DNA of 64,000 bases. It comes from Herbinix sp. (GTDB lineage Bacteria; Bacillota; Clostridia; Lachnospirales; Lachnospiraceae). Below are positions 55,409 through 64,000 of the stretch, piece after piece. The stretch spans positions 1 through 64,000 of the forward strand of contig JAQSYO010000002.1 of assembly GCA_029256105.1 (NCBI GenBank), given 5' to 3'. Positions within the stretch are counted from its first letter, which is position 1, and each line of letters starts with the position of its first letter. Below the pieces are notes generated by a model. That model was given only the letters and a program-made list of their open reading frames with translations, made no database searches and was not told the origin of the DNA. Both the position numbers and the translations under genes were made by a program.

Positions 55409-57274
55409 TTAAGCAGATTTCTCAAACTGTGAATTATAAAGCTTCGCGTAGAATTCACCCTTAGCTAATAACTCTTCATGATTACCCTGTTCTACGATGT
55501 CACCTTCATCCATAACAAGAATTAAATCTGCATCACGAATGGTGGATAATCGATGAGCGATTATAAAGCTGGTTCTTCCCTTCATCAAGCTGTCCATAGC
55601 TCTTTGAATAAGGATCTCAGTTCTGGTATCAACGGAGCTGGTTGCTTCGTCAAGGATTAGGATCTTAGGATCCGCAAGAATTGCTCGCGCAATCGTTAAC
55701 AACTGCTTCTGACCTTGGGATACGTTACTTGCCTCTTCATTGAGAACCATATTGTAACCATCAGGAAGGGTAGAGATGAAATGATGAACATGAGCAGCCT
55801 TAGCAGCCTTGATTACTTCTTCATCTGTAGCATCTAATTTACTATATCTGATATTATCCATGATGGTTCCATTGAATAACCAAGTATCCTGAAGTACCAT
55901 TCCGAAGAGCTTTCGAAGCTCGCTTCGGTCAAAGGCTTGAATGTTATGACCGTCAATTAGGATTTCACCACTATTGATGTCATAGAAACGCATTAACAGC
56001 TTTACCATGGTAGTCTTTCCTGCTCCAGTAGGTCCAACGATAGCAATCTTCTGGCCTTTATATACTTTAGCACTAAAATCATTGATAATAATCTTATCTG
56101 GATTGTATCCGAAATGTACGTTCTTAAATTCTACACCACCATTTAATCCGTCAATGGATACTGGATTTTCAACGGTTTGTACTTCCTCCTCAACCTCTAA
56201 GAACTGAAATACTCTTTCTGCGGCTGCGGCAGTAGATTGAAACATATTGGCAACTTGCATCAACTGTGCAATTGGTTGAGTGAAGTTTCGGATGTATTGG
56301 AAGAAGGATTGAATCTGTCCAATTTGGATTTTACCTTTGATGGTCAAATATCCACCAAGGATAGCAACACCAACATAACCGAGGTTACCGATAAACTGCA
56401 TAACCGGCATCATAAGACCGGATAAAAATTGTGATTTCCATGCAGATTCGAATAATTTTTCATTCTTCTCATTAAATTCAACAATGGAGGACTCTTCTTT
56501 ATTAAATACCTTTACAATATTATGACCGCCATAAACTTCTTCGACTTGACCATTTACATGTCCAAGGTATTCCTGCTGCTGTTTGAAATATTTTTGTGAT
56601 TTTTTCATTACTTTTCCGACTACAATACCGGATAAAGGTAGTATTAGCAATGCAAGCAGGGTCATTGAGACACTAATGCGGAGCATCATGAACAATACAC
56701 CAATGATCATAATAACAGATGTTATCATTTGCGTTAAACTTTGGTTTAAGCTTTGACTCAAGGTATCAACATCATTCGTTACTCTTGATAATATCTCGCC
56801 ATGGGAGGTAGTATCAAAGTAATTCATTGGCATACGATGGATCTTTTCAGAGATATCTTTACGGAATTGATAAGTTACCTTCTGGGAGATATCAGTCATG
56901 AAATATCCCTGTACAAAGGAAAATATGGCACTTGCAACATATAAACCAATCAGTGTAAGTAGTATCTTTCCAATTGCGTCAAAATCAATACCTGAGCCAC
57001 CGCCGATTTTGCTCACAATTCCTTCAAAAATCTTAGTGGTAGCATCACCCATAATGGTTGGGCCAATGATGGAGAAAATAGTACTTCCTATTGCAAATAA
57101 TATTACAAATATAAATCCAATTTTATATTTAGATAAACTAACCGTTAACTTTTTCATGGTGCCCTTAAAATCTTTCGCCTTTTCTCCAGGCATCATACCG
57201 GGAGGGCCTCCGGGACCCATCATTCGTCTGTTCGGTTTAAAAGGTTTTTCTTGCTTAACTTCTTCATTACTCAT
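55409..57274 (-). CDS. ABC exporter, ATPase-permease subunit 2
   Basis: A 621-residue half-transporter: cytoplasmic N-terminus with an unusual MMGPGGPPGMMPGEK segment, six membrane helices, and a C-terminal ATPase with GPTGAGKTT, NVSQGQKQLL and LDEATSSVD (complete Walker and signature motifs). It probably pairs with the preceding half-transporter as a heterodimer exporting drugs or lipids. The ATG at 57274 follows AAAGGAGG and overlaps the upstream stop codon by eight bases (ATGAGTAA), so the two are translationally coupled. Confidence 0.93.
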   Translation of the reverse strand: MSNEEVKQEKPFKPNRRMMGPGGPPGMMPGEKAKDFKGTMKKLTVSLSKYKIGFIFVILFAIGSTIFSIIGPTIMGDATTKIFEGIVSKIGGGSGIDFDAIGKILLTLIGLYVASAIFSFVQGYFMTDISQKVTYQFRKDISEKIHRMPMNYFDTTSHGEILSRVTNDVDTLSQSLNQSLTQMITSVIMIIGVLFMMLRISVSMTLLALLILPLSGIVVGKVMKKSQKYFKQQQEYLGHVNGQVEEVYGGHNIVKVFNKEESSIVEFNEKNEKLFESAWKSQFLSGLMMPVMQFIGNLGYVGVAILGGYLTIKGKIQIGQIQSFFQYIRNFTQPIAQLMQVANMFQSTAAAAERVFQFLEVEEEVQTVENPVSIDGLNGGVEFKNVHFGYNPDKIIINDFSAKVYKGQKIAIVGPTGAGKTTMVKLLMRFYDINSGEILIDGHNIQAFDRSELRKLFGMVLQDTWLFNGTIMDNIRYSKLDATDEEVIKAAKAAHVHHFISTLPDGYNMVLNEEASNVSQGQKQLLTIARAILADPKILILDEATSSVDTRTEILIQRAMDSLMKGRTSFIIAHRLSTIRDADLILVMDEGDIVEQGNHEELLAKGEFYAKLYNSQFEKSA

Positions 57275-59510
57275 ATTCCAACTCCTCCTTTGACAATTGG
57301 GAAGATGCAATCTGTTGATAGACTTCACAATTCTTTAAAAGTTCTTTATGCGTTCCTTTGCCAACAATACGGCCATCATCCAATACCAGAATTTGTTCCG
57401 CGCTCATAATCGTACTAATTCTTTGCGCTACGATAATGATGGTACTATTTGATATTTCTTCTTTTATTGTTTTACGAAGTGTAGCATCCGTTTTATAATC
57501 CAAAGCCGAAAAGCTATCATCAAATACGTAAACTTCAGGATTTTTAGCAATTGCTCTCGCTATGGATAGTCGTTGCTTTTGACCGCCGGATACATTGGTA
57601 CCGCCTTGGGATATGGAGGTTTGGTATCCCTCTGGATTATTATTGATGAATTCTTCCGCTTGAGCGATACGGGAAGCACGTTTCATGTTATCTTCATTTG
57701 CCGAAGCGTTACCAAAATTAATGTTTGATTCAATTGTGCCGGTAAACAGTACACCTTTTTGTGGTATAAAGCCTAGCTTATTTCTTAAGGTATGCTGCTT
57801 AACCTTACTGATATCCGTACCGTCAAGTAATATACTACCGGAGGTTACATCATAAAATCTAGGAATAAGATTGATCAAGGTTGACTTACCACTACCGGTA
57901 CTACCTATAATCGCAGTGGTTTCTCCAGGCTTTGCAGTAAAGTTGATACCGGATAGAACATCCTCCTCTGCATTCGGATAACGGAACGATACATTACGAA
58001 ATTCCAATACGCCTTTTAAGGCGGGATTTAATGCTTCTTCTACAGCTACATCTTTAATAGAGGTTTCGGTGGATAATATCTCATCAATACGCTTTGCAGC
58101 AACCGTAGCTCTTGGAAGCATGACGGATACCATGGTAATCATAAGGAAGGACATAATAATCTGCATTGTATATTGAATAAAGGCAATCATATCTCCAACC
58201 TGCATATTACCATCATTGATATTGTGTGCACCAACCCAAATAATTAATATTGAGATTAAATTCATAATTAACATAAGTATTGGCATCATAAAGGTCATTA
58301 CTCGGTTTACGAATAAACTGTTCCTTGTAATATCCTTATTTGCCTTATCAAAACGTTCTTCCTCATATTTAACCGTACTAAAGGCACGGATTACCGGAAG
58401 ACCGGTAATGATTTCTCTCATAACAAGGTTGATACGATCGACTAACTTCTGCATTATTTTAAATTTCGGCATTGCAACGATGAATAGTACTGCGATTACG
58501 ACAAATATGGTACCAACACCAACAACTAAGATCCAGCTCATAGAGTTATTCGTATTCAAAACCTTAATAATACCACCAATTGCTAGAATAGGTGCATATA
58601 TAACGATTCGAATTAACATAACGAGTAACATTTGAACCTGTTGTATATCATTAGTGCTTCGTGTAATAAGTGAAGCGGTGGAGAATTGATCCATTTCCTT
58701 ATTAGAGAAGGATAATACCTTTTGGAATACATTGCTTCTTAAATCGCGACCCATTTTTGCAGCTATTCTTGAAGCTAATAGAGAGACTAAGATAGAAGCA
58801 GCCATTGCTAAAAATGCAAGTGCAAGCATTTTTGCACCAATTAGTAAGATGTAATTAACCTGACTTTGGTTTATATCTACACCTATTGTGGTGTATTCGG
58901 CTTTAACAAATCCGATGGCGGACTGAGTAAGTATCATCTCGGGCATCTGAGAAACCTGATCCCTCATTCCGGTTACCATAGCAGAAAGACTTTCGGTAGG
59001 AAGCACGGATAAAATAGCAAAGATATCTGAATTTTCTTGTACCATCGCTGGTGGGAGATTAGCGAGAATTTTATTCCTCATTTGAACGGAGGACTCACTA
59101 TCACCTTCCAAACCCAAGACCAGCATCATCGGAACAGTAAGTGCATCCGATAAAGTGTCTTCTTTCTCACCATCCCAACTATATAGTTCTTCTGAACTTA
59201 GGGAAGGGTATTTATCAAGTTTGTTTGACCATTCCTTCTCACTATATTTGTCTTTACTAAGAAGAGAATAGTGAGGGAGTACGGTTGACTTTTCCGCCTC
59301 GGTCATAAACATAGTGATTTTATCTAGTTCCGTTTTTCGGATTACCTCAGGTACCGCTTTGTCAATACCGCTTTGCGATATACCAATGTTGACGATATCG
59401 GAGGTATATGTTGGCAGTGACAAGTCACAAGCTGCCTGTAGTATTAAAAGGATTGTAACAAATAAGATAGCTACAACCGATTTTTTTAAAAATTTGATTA
59501 GCTTAAACAT
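57267..59510 (-). CDS. ABC exporter, ATPase-permease subunit 1, with large extracellular insert
   Basis: A 747-residue half-transporter, longer than the normal 580-620. The surplus lies between helix 1 and helix 2 (about residues 50-215), polar and predicted outside. The ATPase has GSTGSGKST and NVSGGQKQRLS, but the Walker B-following position is DDSFSALD, i.e. an aspartate where the catalytic glutamate usually sits. That fits the degenerate site of heterodimeric exporters. It is under the MarR regulator 50 bases upstream and paired with the overlapping second subunit. Confidence 0.92.
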   Translation of the reverse strand: MFKLIKFLKKSVVAILFVTILLILQAACDLSLPTYTSDIVNIGISQSGIDKAVPEVIRKTELDKITMFMTEAEKSTVLPHYSLLSKDKYSEKEWSNKLDKYPSLSSEELYSWDGEKEDTLSDALTVPMMLVLGLEGDSESSVQMRNKILANLPPAMVQENSDIFAILSVLPTESLSAMVTGMRDQVSQMPEMILTQSAIGFVKAEYTTIGVDINQSQVNYILLIGAKMLALAFLAMAASILVSLLASRIAAKMGRDLRSNVFQKVLSFSNKEMDQFSTASLITRSTNDIQQVQMLLVMLIRIVIYAPILAIGGIIKVLNTNNSMSWILVVGVGTIFVVIAVLFIVAMPKFKIMQKLVDRINLVMREIITGLPVIRAFSTVKYEEERFDKANKDITRNSLFVNRVMTFMMPILMLIMNLISILIIWVGAHNINDGNMQVGDMIAFIQYTMQIIMSFLMITMVSVMLPRATVAAKRIDEILSTETSIKDVAVEEALNPALKGVLEFRNVSFRYPNAEEDVLSGINFTAKPGETTAIIGSTGSGKSTLINLIPRFYDVTSGSILLDGTDISKVKQHTLRNKLGFIPQKGVLFTGTIESNINFGNASANEDNMKRASRIAQAEEFINNNPEGYQTSISQGGTNVSGGQKQRLSIARAIAKNPEVYVFDDSFSALDYKTDATLRKTIKEEISNSTIIIVAQRISTIMSAEQILVLDDGRIVGKGTHKELLKNCEVYQQIASSQLSKEELEYE

Positions 59511-59560
59511 ATAAACGTCCTTTCTTGTTCTGTGTTGGTGGGATGCTGTAAGTAGAACGA

Positions 59561-59995
59561 CTACTTCTCATGATAACGCATATTACGTCGCATCTTTTCA
59601 GCGAGCTTGACAAAGGTTTGAAGCTCTTCATCACTAAATCCTTCAAATAATTGTTCCATCATCGTTGCCATAAATATCTCGCTTTCTGCCGCGAACTGCC
59701 GTCCTTGTGGTGTGAGGTACACCCTCATGATCCGCTTATCAACTGCGTCAGGAATACGATATACATATTTGTTGGCCTCAAGTTTGTTCAGCATACCGGT
59801 AATCGAAGCAGGCTTAACAAAACTTTTCTCACTTAATTCTTTTTGCGGTATCCCTTCATTTGCCAGTATTAGTGACAATATCTTTGGCTGACCAGGATAC
59901 ATATTTGCGCTTTTCAACTTATGATAGGATCTTTGATGAATGGACTTAAATACTTCTGAGATAGCATCAAGCAGTTGTTTTACTTCGGCTCTCAT
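59561..59995 (-). CDS. MarR-family regulator
   Basis: A 144-residue winged-helix repressor. The DNA-binding part includes GIPQKELSEKSFVKPASITG and the wing IPDAVDKRIMRVYLTPQG, the MarR DxR pattern. Helices at both ends form the dimer interface. It heads an operon with the two ABC exporter subunits, and its promoter carries a symmetrical operator. It probably represses the operon until a toxic compound binds. GGAGG lies upstream of the ATG with a long spacer. Confidence 0.92.
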   Translation of the reverse strand: MRAEVKQLLDAISEVFKSIHQRSYHKLKSANMYPGQPKILSLILANEGIPQKELSEKSFVKPASITGMLNKLEANKYVYRIPDAVDKRIMRVYLTPQGRQFAAESEIFMATMMEQLFEGFSDEELQTFVKLAEKMRRNMRYHEK

Positions 59996-60102
59996 TATTT
60001 ACTGCAGCTCCTCCTATAATTAATTTATATTTAATGTACCTTAAATATTTATATTCGCCAAGATATACTGTCATTTGACATTTGGAAAACATGAAAATAA
60101 AT

Positions 60103-60118
60103 ACTTAGGCACCTAAGT
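60103..60118. promoter_or_regulatory. MarR-type operator
   Basis: ACTTAGGCACCTAAGT has perfect 7-base arms around CA. On the minus strand it starts 7 bases after the -10 box of the marR promoter, covering the transcription start. Confidence 0.78.
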
Positions 60119-60125
60119 GATTTGA

Positions 60126-60153
60126 ATTATAGCACAATACCTTTTCAAGTCAA
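60126..60153 (-). promoter_or_regulatory. marR-ABC operon promoter
   Basis: On the minus strand TTGACT (60153-60148) and TATAAT (60131-60126) are separated by 16 bases. It drives marR and the two exporter genes, with the operator just downstream. Confidence 0.75.
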
Positions 60154-60451
60154 TAGCTTTGGATTATAAAATTTTATGTTATATTCTTTAAGCTTTTTTT
60201 ATAATTTAGCTATTTGCATAAAGAAGACGATCAACTATATGGAAATTATAGCCATTATATACCGTTATTAATACACTTAAAACTAATAGAAATTGTAATG
60301 TGAAATCGATTATAAATACGAAGATGCAATGCAAAGAGGCTTATAAAAAGGAGTATTAATGAAGGAAGTGTGGATGTAGTGAGAAGTGCAAAAAGGTACA
60401 AAAAGAACTGAAAAGTACGAAGTGAATTTAAAGTTATTATTCCACAAATGG

Positions 60452-60523
60452 ATAAGCTGGAAATACTATGTATCAGCACTTTAATAAAAACCGTGTTGCT
60501 GTTCTAACGTATTTCCAGCTTAT
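60452..60523. terminator. Two-tier hairpin, possible terminator of the PLP gene
   Basis: ATAAGCTGGAAATAC (60452-60466) and GTATTTCCAGCTTAT (60509-60523) are perfectly complementary over 15 bases. The 42-base loop holds a smaller CAGCA/TGCTG stem. It lies 56 bases beyond the end of the leftward PLP gene. The lack of a T run on the exit side makes a terminator role uncertain. A decayed mobile-element end is possible. Confidence 0.5.
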
Positions 60524-60578
60524 TTAGTTGGGTTAACCTCTGTGTTGGCAGAAGAAGGAAGCAAAGAAAAGGATTGTA

Positions 60579-61676
60579 TTACCTTAGTACTTGCATTAGG
60601 ACATGAAGCAACTCATCATTAGAGGCAGGGGTCATGAAGCAAAAGCGGATGAACTTATTATTAAGGAAGGGAAACGTTGAGCAATCCCTAATCATAAGTC
60701 CTTTTCGAATTGCAGCTTCGAACAAATCCATTGAGGTTACCTCCTCCTTTAATATCTTAACTAATATAAAATTCGCAGTTGGTGTGAAATATTTTACATT
60801 CTTGCATTGGTCCAAGGCTTTGCATATCCGGTCCCGTTCATTGGCAATAAGAAGTCGGGTCTCTTTGATATATTCTTCATCAGTGAACATTATCTCGCCT
60901 GCAATCGCTGCTAGGCTATTGATTGTCCATGGGTTCTTCCTTTGATTCATTTCCTTCAATAAATCAACATTTCCACAGATCGCATATCCAAGTCGTAATC
61001 CAGGCGCAGCGAAAAACTTAGAAATCCCTCTCAAGATGATAATATTATTATAATAGCCGGTAAGTGGAACGGAAGTAATCTTTAATATATCCTCTGCAAA
61101 TTCCACATAAGTCTCATCCACCATAACAAAGATTCCCTTCTGCTTGCAGATATCTAGAATCTTACGCATATCACTTCTCGTTATTGCAGTAGAAGTAGGG
61201 TTGTTCGGGTTGCAGATTACGAGTAGATCTACATCCGACGTTAACTCCTCTTCCAACTTAGGAATATGAAGTGCGAAGTTATTCTCCTCCTCAAGACGAT
61301 AATAGAGAGTACTGCCACCGCCTAAGGATACTTCCCGTTCATATTCTGAGTAGGTAGGACCAATGATTAAAGCTTTTTTTGGATGTTTAATCTGAATGAA
61401 TAAGGAAATTAACTCAGTGGATCCATTACCTACAATAATATTCTCAATATCTGCGTGAACATACTCCCCAATCCGCTTACGTAGGGACGTATATTCCCGA
61501 TCGGGGTAGCTCATGATTGCATCAATTCGCTCAGACAAGGTGGTTTTAAGTTTGGGTGAAATACCGAGAGGATTGACATTAGCAGAAAAGCTTACGATAT
61601 CCTCTTTCTTGATACCATAAACCTTTTCTATTGTCTCTAAATCGCTTCCATGAAAATGGTCTGAATGTTTTATCAT
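60579..61676 (-). CDS. PLP-dependent aminotransferase/decarboxylase, CobD-like
   Basis: A 365-residue fold-type I PLP enzyme. The opening HFHGSDLETIEKVYG and FSANVNPLGIS match the threonine-phosphate decarboxylase (CobD) group, which is close to histidinol-phosphate aminotransferase. The cofactor lysine is in LRGISKFFAAPGLRLGY, the pyridine-nitrogen aspartate in MVDETYVEF, and ICNPNNPTS is the conserved asparagine block. Neither cobalamin nor histidine genes are adjacent, so the reaction is not certain. The ATG at 61676 follows AGGAAGGAG and is preferred to a TTG six codons earlier. Confidence 0.85.
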   Translation of the reverse strand: MIKHSDHFHGSDLETIEKVYGIKKEDIVSFSANVNPLGISPKLKTTLSERIDAIMSYPDREYTSLRKRIGEYVHADIENIIVGNGSTELISLFIQIKHPKKALIIGPTYSEYEREVSLGGGSTLYYRLEEENNFALHIPKLEEELTSDVDLLVICNPNNPTSTAITRSDMRKILDICKQKGIFVMVDETYVEFAEDILKITSVPLTGYYNNIIILRGISKFFAAPGLRLGYAICGNVDLLKEMNQRKNPWTINSLAAIAGEIMFTDEEYIKETRLLIANERDRICKALDQCKNVKYFTPTANFILVKILKEEVTSMDLFEAAIRKGLMIRDCSTFPFLNNKFIRFCFMTPASNDELLHVLMQVLR

Positions 61677-61900
61677 ATGACTCCTTCCTGACAACAGGGG
61701 ACTGCTGTCATAGTACGTATTATAAATGAATTTTAACTAATAATTCCGATAAATTTAAAAGTATGGAATTTATTTGTTAAAATGGCGATTTATGATAGAT
61801 ACTAGATTTTTTTCCTATATTGAATTATAATTATATAAAATATTATAAATATTATATCGTATTTCTAACAAATTGCAATGATTCGTGACGAGGTGGTAAA

Positions 61901-64000
61901 TTGAAGGAAAAAATCGAGCGTTTTTCAAAAGGGGATTTTGAATATGAGCTGCCTTTTATTTGTCTATCCGAGGAGGAAATCAGGATAACAGTAGAAGCCG
62001 GTAAAATCTATGAAGGCTGTTTTACGATCAGCAACAGTATGGAGAGAAAAATGAGTGGCGTAGTTTACTCCTCGAACCGTCTGATGCTTTTAGAGAACAC
62101 TTCTTTTAGCGGAATTATCAATTCAGTCATTTATCGGTTTAATGCAGCTTATTTAAAAATAGGAGAAGAACTTCACGGTGATATTAGTGTTATATGTGAC
62201 TGCGGAGAAAAGACGATACCTTTTATTATCCAGATAGAAGCACCATATTTTATGACTTCTTTAGGAAAAATAAAAGATTTATTTCAATTTGCGAATCTTG
62301 CTAGAATGGATTGGTCTGAAGCGAAGAAAGTATTCCGTAGTGAAGACTTTGAACGAATCTTTCTTAGTAATGAAGATAGATATAAATACATTTACCGTAA
62401 TTTAATTAAAAGTATATCAACTAGTCAGGCTTTAGAGGAATTTCTGATTGCCATACATAAAAAAGCAATGATACGGTTGGGAATTGACAAAACGCAGGTT
62501 GTGTATCAAGTTACGGAGGAAGGCTTAACGGATAAGCTTATTCTGACGAAAGATCATTGGGGCTATGCGGAGATAAGAGTTAGTACAGATGCACCTTTTA
62601 TACAATTGGAGCAGAAGTTTTTATGGGCGGATTACTTTATTGGCAATACACATCAGATTTTTTATGCAATAAACCCGATGAATATGAAGCCTGGCAATAA
62701 CTTCGGGCATATTTGGATTAAAACGGCCTACCAGACGCTTAAGGTCGAGGTTGTTTGTAAATATAAGAAAGTAGCAGATTATAAACGTTCAGAACAAACA
62801 TTAATGCAGAAGGTTGAATTTGGGCTAATCGATAATTATCTAAGATTTCGGTTAAACCATATTGAACTGTACCATTATCTTGAAGAAACTGAGGCTATAT
62901 TAAAGGAATTACCGGGAGCTGAGGTTAATTATACAAAGGATTTAATGAAAACTCATTTGGCAATCATCTCAGGTCAAAATAAAGTGGCAGAAGAATTACT
63001 AGCAAAGTTTGATGGAATAGAGCTGCAGCTTAAGAAAAAATCGGTATTGGAATATTGTGCGTATCTTTATCTTAATGCACTTTATCGAAAGGACGATATA
63101 ACAATTAATTCTACGGCCGAAACGATCCGCCGTTATTATGATAATGGTTATTATGACTGGCGCATCCTATGGTTTTTACTCTATACCGATAAGCGTTATG
63201 AGAAGAATAAGAGCATAAAGCTTGCTGATATTAAGGAACAATATGACTCTGGCTGCCACAGTCCAATCCTTTATTATGAGGCAGTTTGTATTTTTAATGA
63301 GGAACCTTACTTGTTGCGCGATTTAACAGAATTTGAGGTGCAGGTACTAAATTTTGGTATTAAAAATTGGATTCTATCGAAGGAAGCAGCTGGGCAATAT
63401 ACCTATTTAACGAATAAGAAAAAGAACTTTAATCCCGTAATATTTCAGGGATTGGTAAAATTATATGATGAATATGATACAACAGAGTTACTGTCTGCGA
63501 TATGTTGTATGTTAATCAAAGGATTAAAAAAGTCGGAAAAATATTTTGAATGGTACCGACTCGGGGTGGAAGCACAGCTTCATATTACTGAGTTGTACGA
63601 ATATTATATGTATTCCATTAGCAATAAGGTGATAGAACCCCTTGCCCAGCAAGTACTTCTTTACTTTATATATAATAGCAGTCTAAATGATAAGAAAAAG
63701 GCATTTTTATACGCCAATATCATCAAAAATAAGGATAAAAATGAGTCAATTTATCGATCGTATTTTAAACGTATGGAGGTTTTTGCCACGAAAATGCTGG
63801 AAGCCCACATCATAAGTGAAGAGCTTGCTGTTTTATACAGGGAATTTTCAGATAAGAATTTGATGAGTGGAGTGCTGTCCCAACATATGCCTTATGTGAT
63901 GTATCGACATGAGTTGTCGTGTGATAATCCGAATATGGTTAGTGCCACTGTAATCCATAAGGAATTGGCTTTAGAAGAAAATGTGACGATGTTTGAGGGT
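61901..64000 (+). CDS. DUF5717-like protein, 3' end beyond the window
   Basis: An open frame of exactly 700 codons runs from a TTG start at 61901, preceded by GAGGTGG, to the window edge without a stop. The start KEKIERFSKGDFEYE, followed by VEAGKIYEGCFTISNSMERK (a beta domain of about 120 residues) and LGKIKDLFQFANLARMDWSEA, matches what I recall of DUF5717, a long protein family of Lachnospiraceae with unknown function. The later part is helical, with TPR-like or coiled patterns. No signal peptide is visible. It diverges from the PLP gene. Confidence 0.75.
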   Translation, partial: MKEKIERFSKGDFEYELPFICLSEEEIRITVEAGKIYEGCFTISNSMERKMSGVVYSSNRLMLLENTSFSGIINSVIYRFNAAYLKIGEELHGDISVICDCGEKTIPFIIQIEAPYFMTSLGKIKDLFQFANLARMDWSEAKKVFRSEDFERIFLSNEDRYKYIYRNLIKSISTSQALEEFLIAIHKKAMIRLGIDKTQVVYQVTEEGLTDKLILTKDHWGYAEIRVSTDAPFIQLEQKFLWADYFIGNTHQIFYAINPMNMKPGNNFGHIWIKTAYQTLKVEVVCKYKKVADYKRSEQTLMQKVEFGLIDNYLRFRLNHIELYHYLEETEAILKELPGAEVNYTKDLMKTHLAIISGQNKVAEELLAKFDGIELQLKKKSVLEYCAYLYLNALYRKDDITINSTAETIRRYYDNGYYDWRILWFLLYTDKRYEKNKSIKLADIKEQYDSGCHSPILYYEAVCIFNEEPYLLRDLTEFEVQVLNFGIKNWILSKEAAGQYTYLTNKKKNFNPVIFQGLVKLYDEYDTTELLSAICCMLIKGLKKSEKYFEWYRLGVEAQLHITELYEYYMYSISNKVIEPLAQQVLLYFIYNSSLNDKKKAFLYANIIKNKDKNESIYRSYFKRMEVFATKMLEAHIISEELAVLYREFSDKNLMSGVLSQHMPYVMYRHELSCDNPNMVSATVIHKELALEENVTMFEG

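Larger units (their letters stand above)
59996..60578. other. Intergenic region between the MarR regulator and the PLP gene
   Basis: About 580 bases holding the marR promoter and operator (60103-60153) and the hairpin at 60452-60523. A 74-residue frame on the minus strand (60255-60479) is hydrophobic and lacks a ribosome-binding site, so it is not called. Nothing else was recognised. Confidence 0.55.

Noticed and set aside
60255-60479. 74-residue hydrophobic minus-strand frame
   Set aside because: No ribosome-binding site, no family similarity, and it overlaps the hairpin region.
1-64000. tRNA, rRNA, insertion sequence or prophage genes
   Set aside because: Looked for conserved tRNA/rRNA segments, transposases, integrases and phage structural proteins; none recognised.

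Overview
The window reads as a chromosomal segment of an AT-rich, low-GC, spore-forming, plant-polysaccharide-degrading Clostridia, most likely a Lachnospiraceae member of the Lachnoclostridium/Clostridium phytofermentans type. This is inferred from AddAB recombination genes followed by a spore SASP, a GH8/GH94/xylulokinase sugar module, strong GGAGG-type ribosome-binding sites, and a DUF5717-like protein of a kind I associate with Lachnospiraceae. No rRNA, tRNA, CRISPR array, transposase, integrase or prophage was recognised. Coding density is about 90 percent and nearly all genes belong to known families.

Layout. 1-8.6 kb: start of a leftward gene, then addB, addA, an alpha/beta-type SASP and a HAD hydrolase. 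8.7-18 kb: ROK repressor divergent from xylB, a SAM methyltransferase with an 11-copy NKSED-type repeat, hslO (Hsp33), a GH8 Rex-like exo-oligoxylanase and a GH94 phosphorylase. With the leaderless CE2 esterase at 31 kb these suggest cytoplasmic handling of imported (acetylated) xylo- and cello-oligosaccharides. 18.1-23.5 kb: two lipoproteins and a sensor kinase/response regulator pair, all leftward, plus a DUF3221-like lipoprotein. 23.5-28.4 kb: ArsB/NhaD-like transporter, acyltransferase-3 membrane protein, and a GT2-TagF-type wall polymer transferase. 28.6-33.7 kb: purC, purF, CE2 esterase, purB; purA lies apart at 50.3 kb. 33.8-40.6 kb: HMA-fold protein without CxxC, GNAT, HAD, a MATE exporter divergent from a MerR regulator, and a TetR-controlled ABC exporter. 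40.8-49.8 kb: patchwork of phosphatase, carbamoyltransferase-like protein, GNATs, two PF00882-like proteins, LysR, dUTPase, two VOC proteins and a THEP1-like NTPase. 51.7-61.7 kb: anchored protein, ABC-F protein, DUF2164 protein, MarR-controlled heterodimeric ABC exporter and a PLP decarboxylase/aminotransferase. 61.9 kb to the end: 5' part of a long DUF5717-like gene with a TTG start.

The clearest regulatory reading is local. The MATE/merR gap has a MerR-type promoter with a 19-bp spacer. The tetR-ABC operon carries two copies of a TTGACC/GGTCAA operator. The marR-ABC operon has a perfect 7+7 dyad just after its -10 box. The two-component operon has a perfect 8+8 dyad at its probable start site. 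The xylB leader has two identical ribosome-binding segments competing for one complementary segment. The purF leader shows nested pairings that match no riboswitch I know.

The least explained trait is the abundance of short tandem arrays (units of 15, 16, 18, 21, 24 and 26 bp), mostly between genes and one inside a gene, along with acidic low-complexity inserts in several proteins. I see no complete, clearly novel multi-gene system; the findings are regulatory and structural leads.
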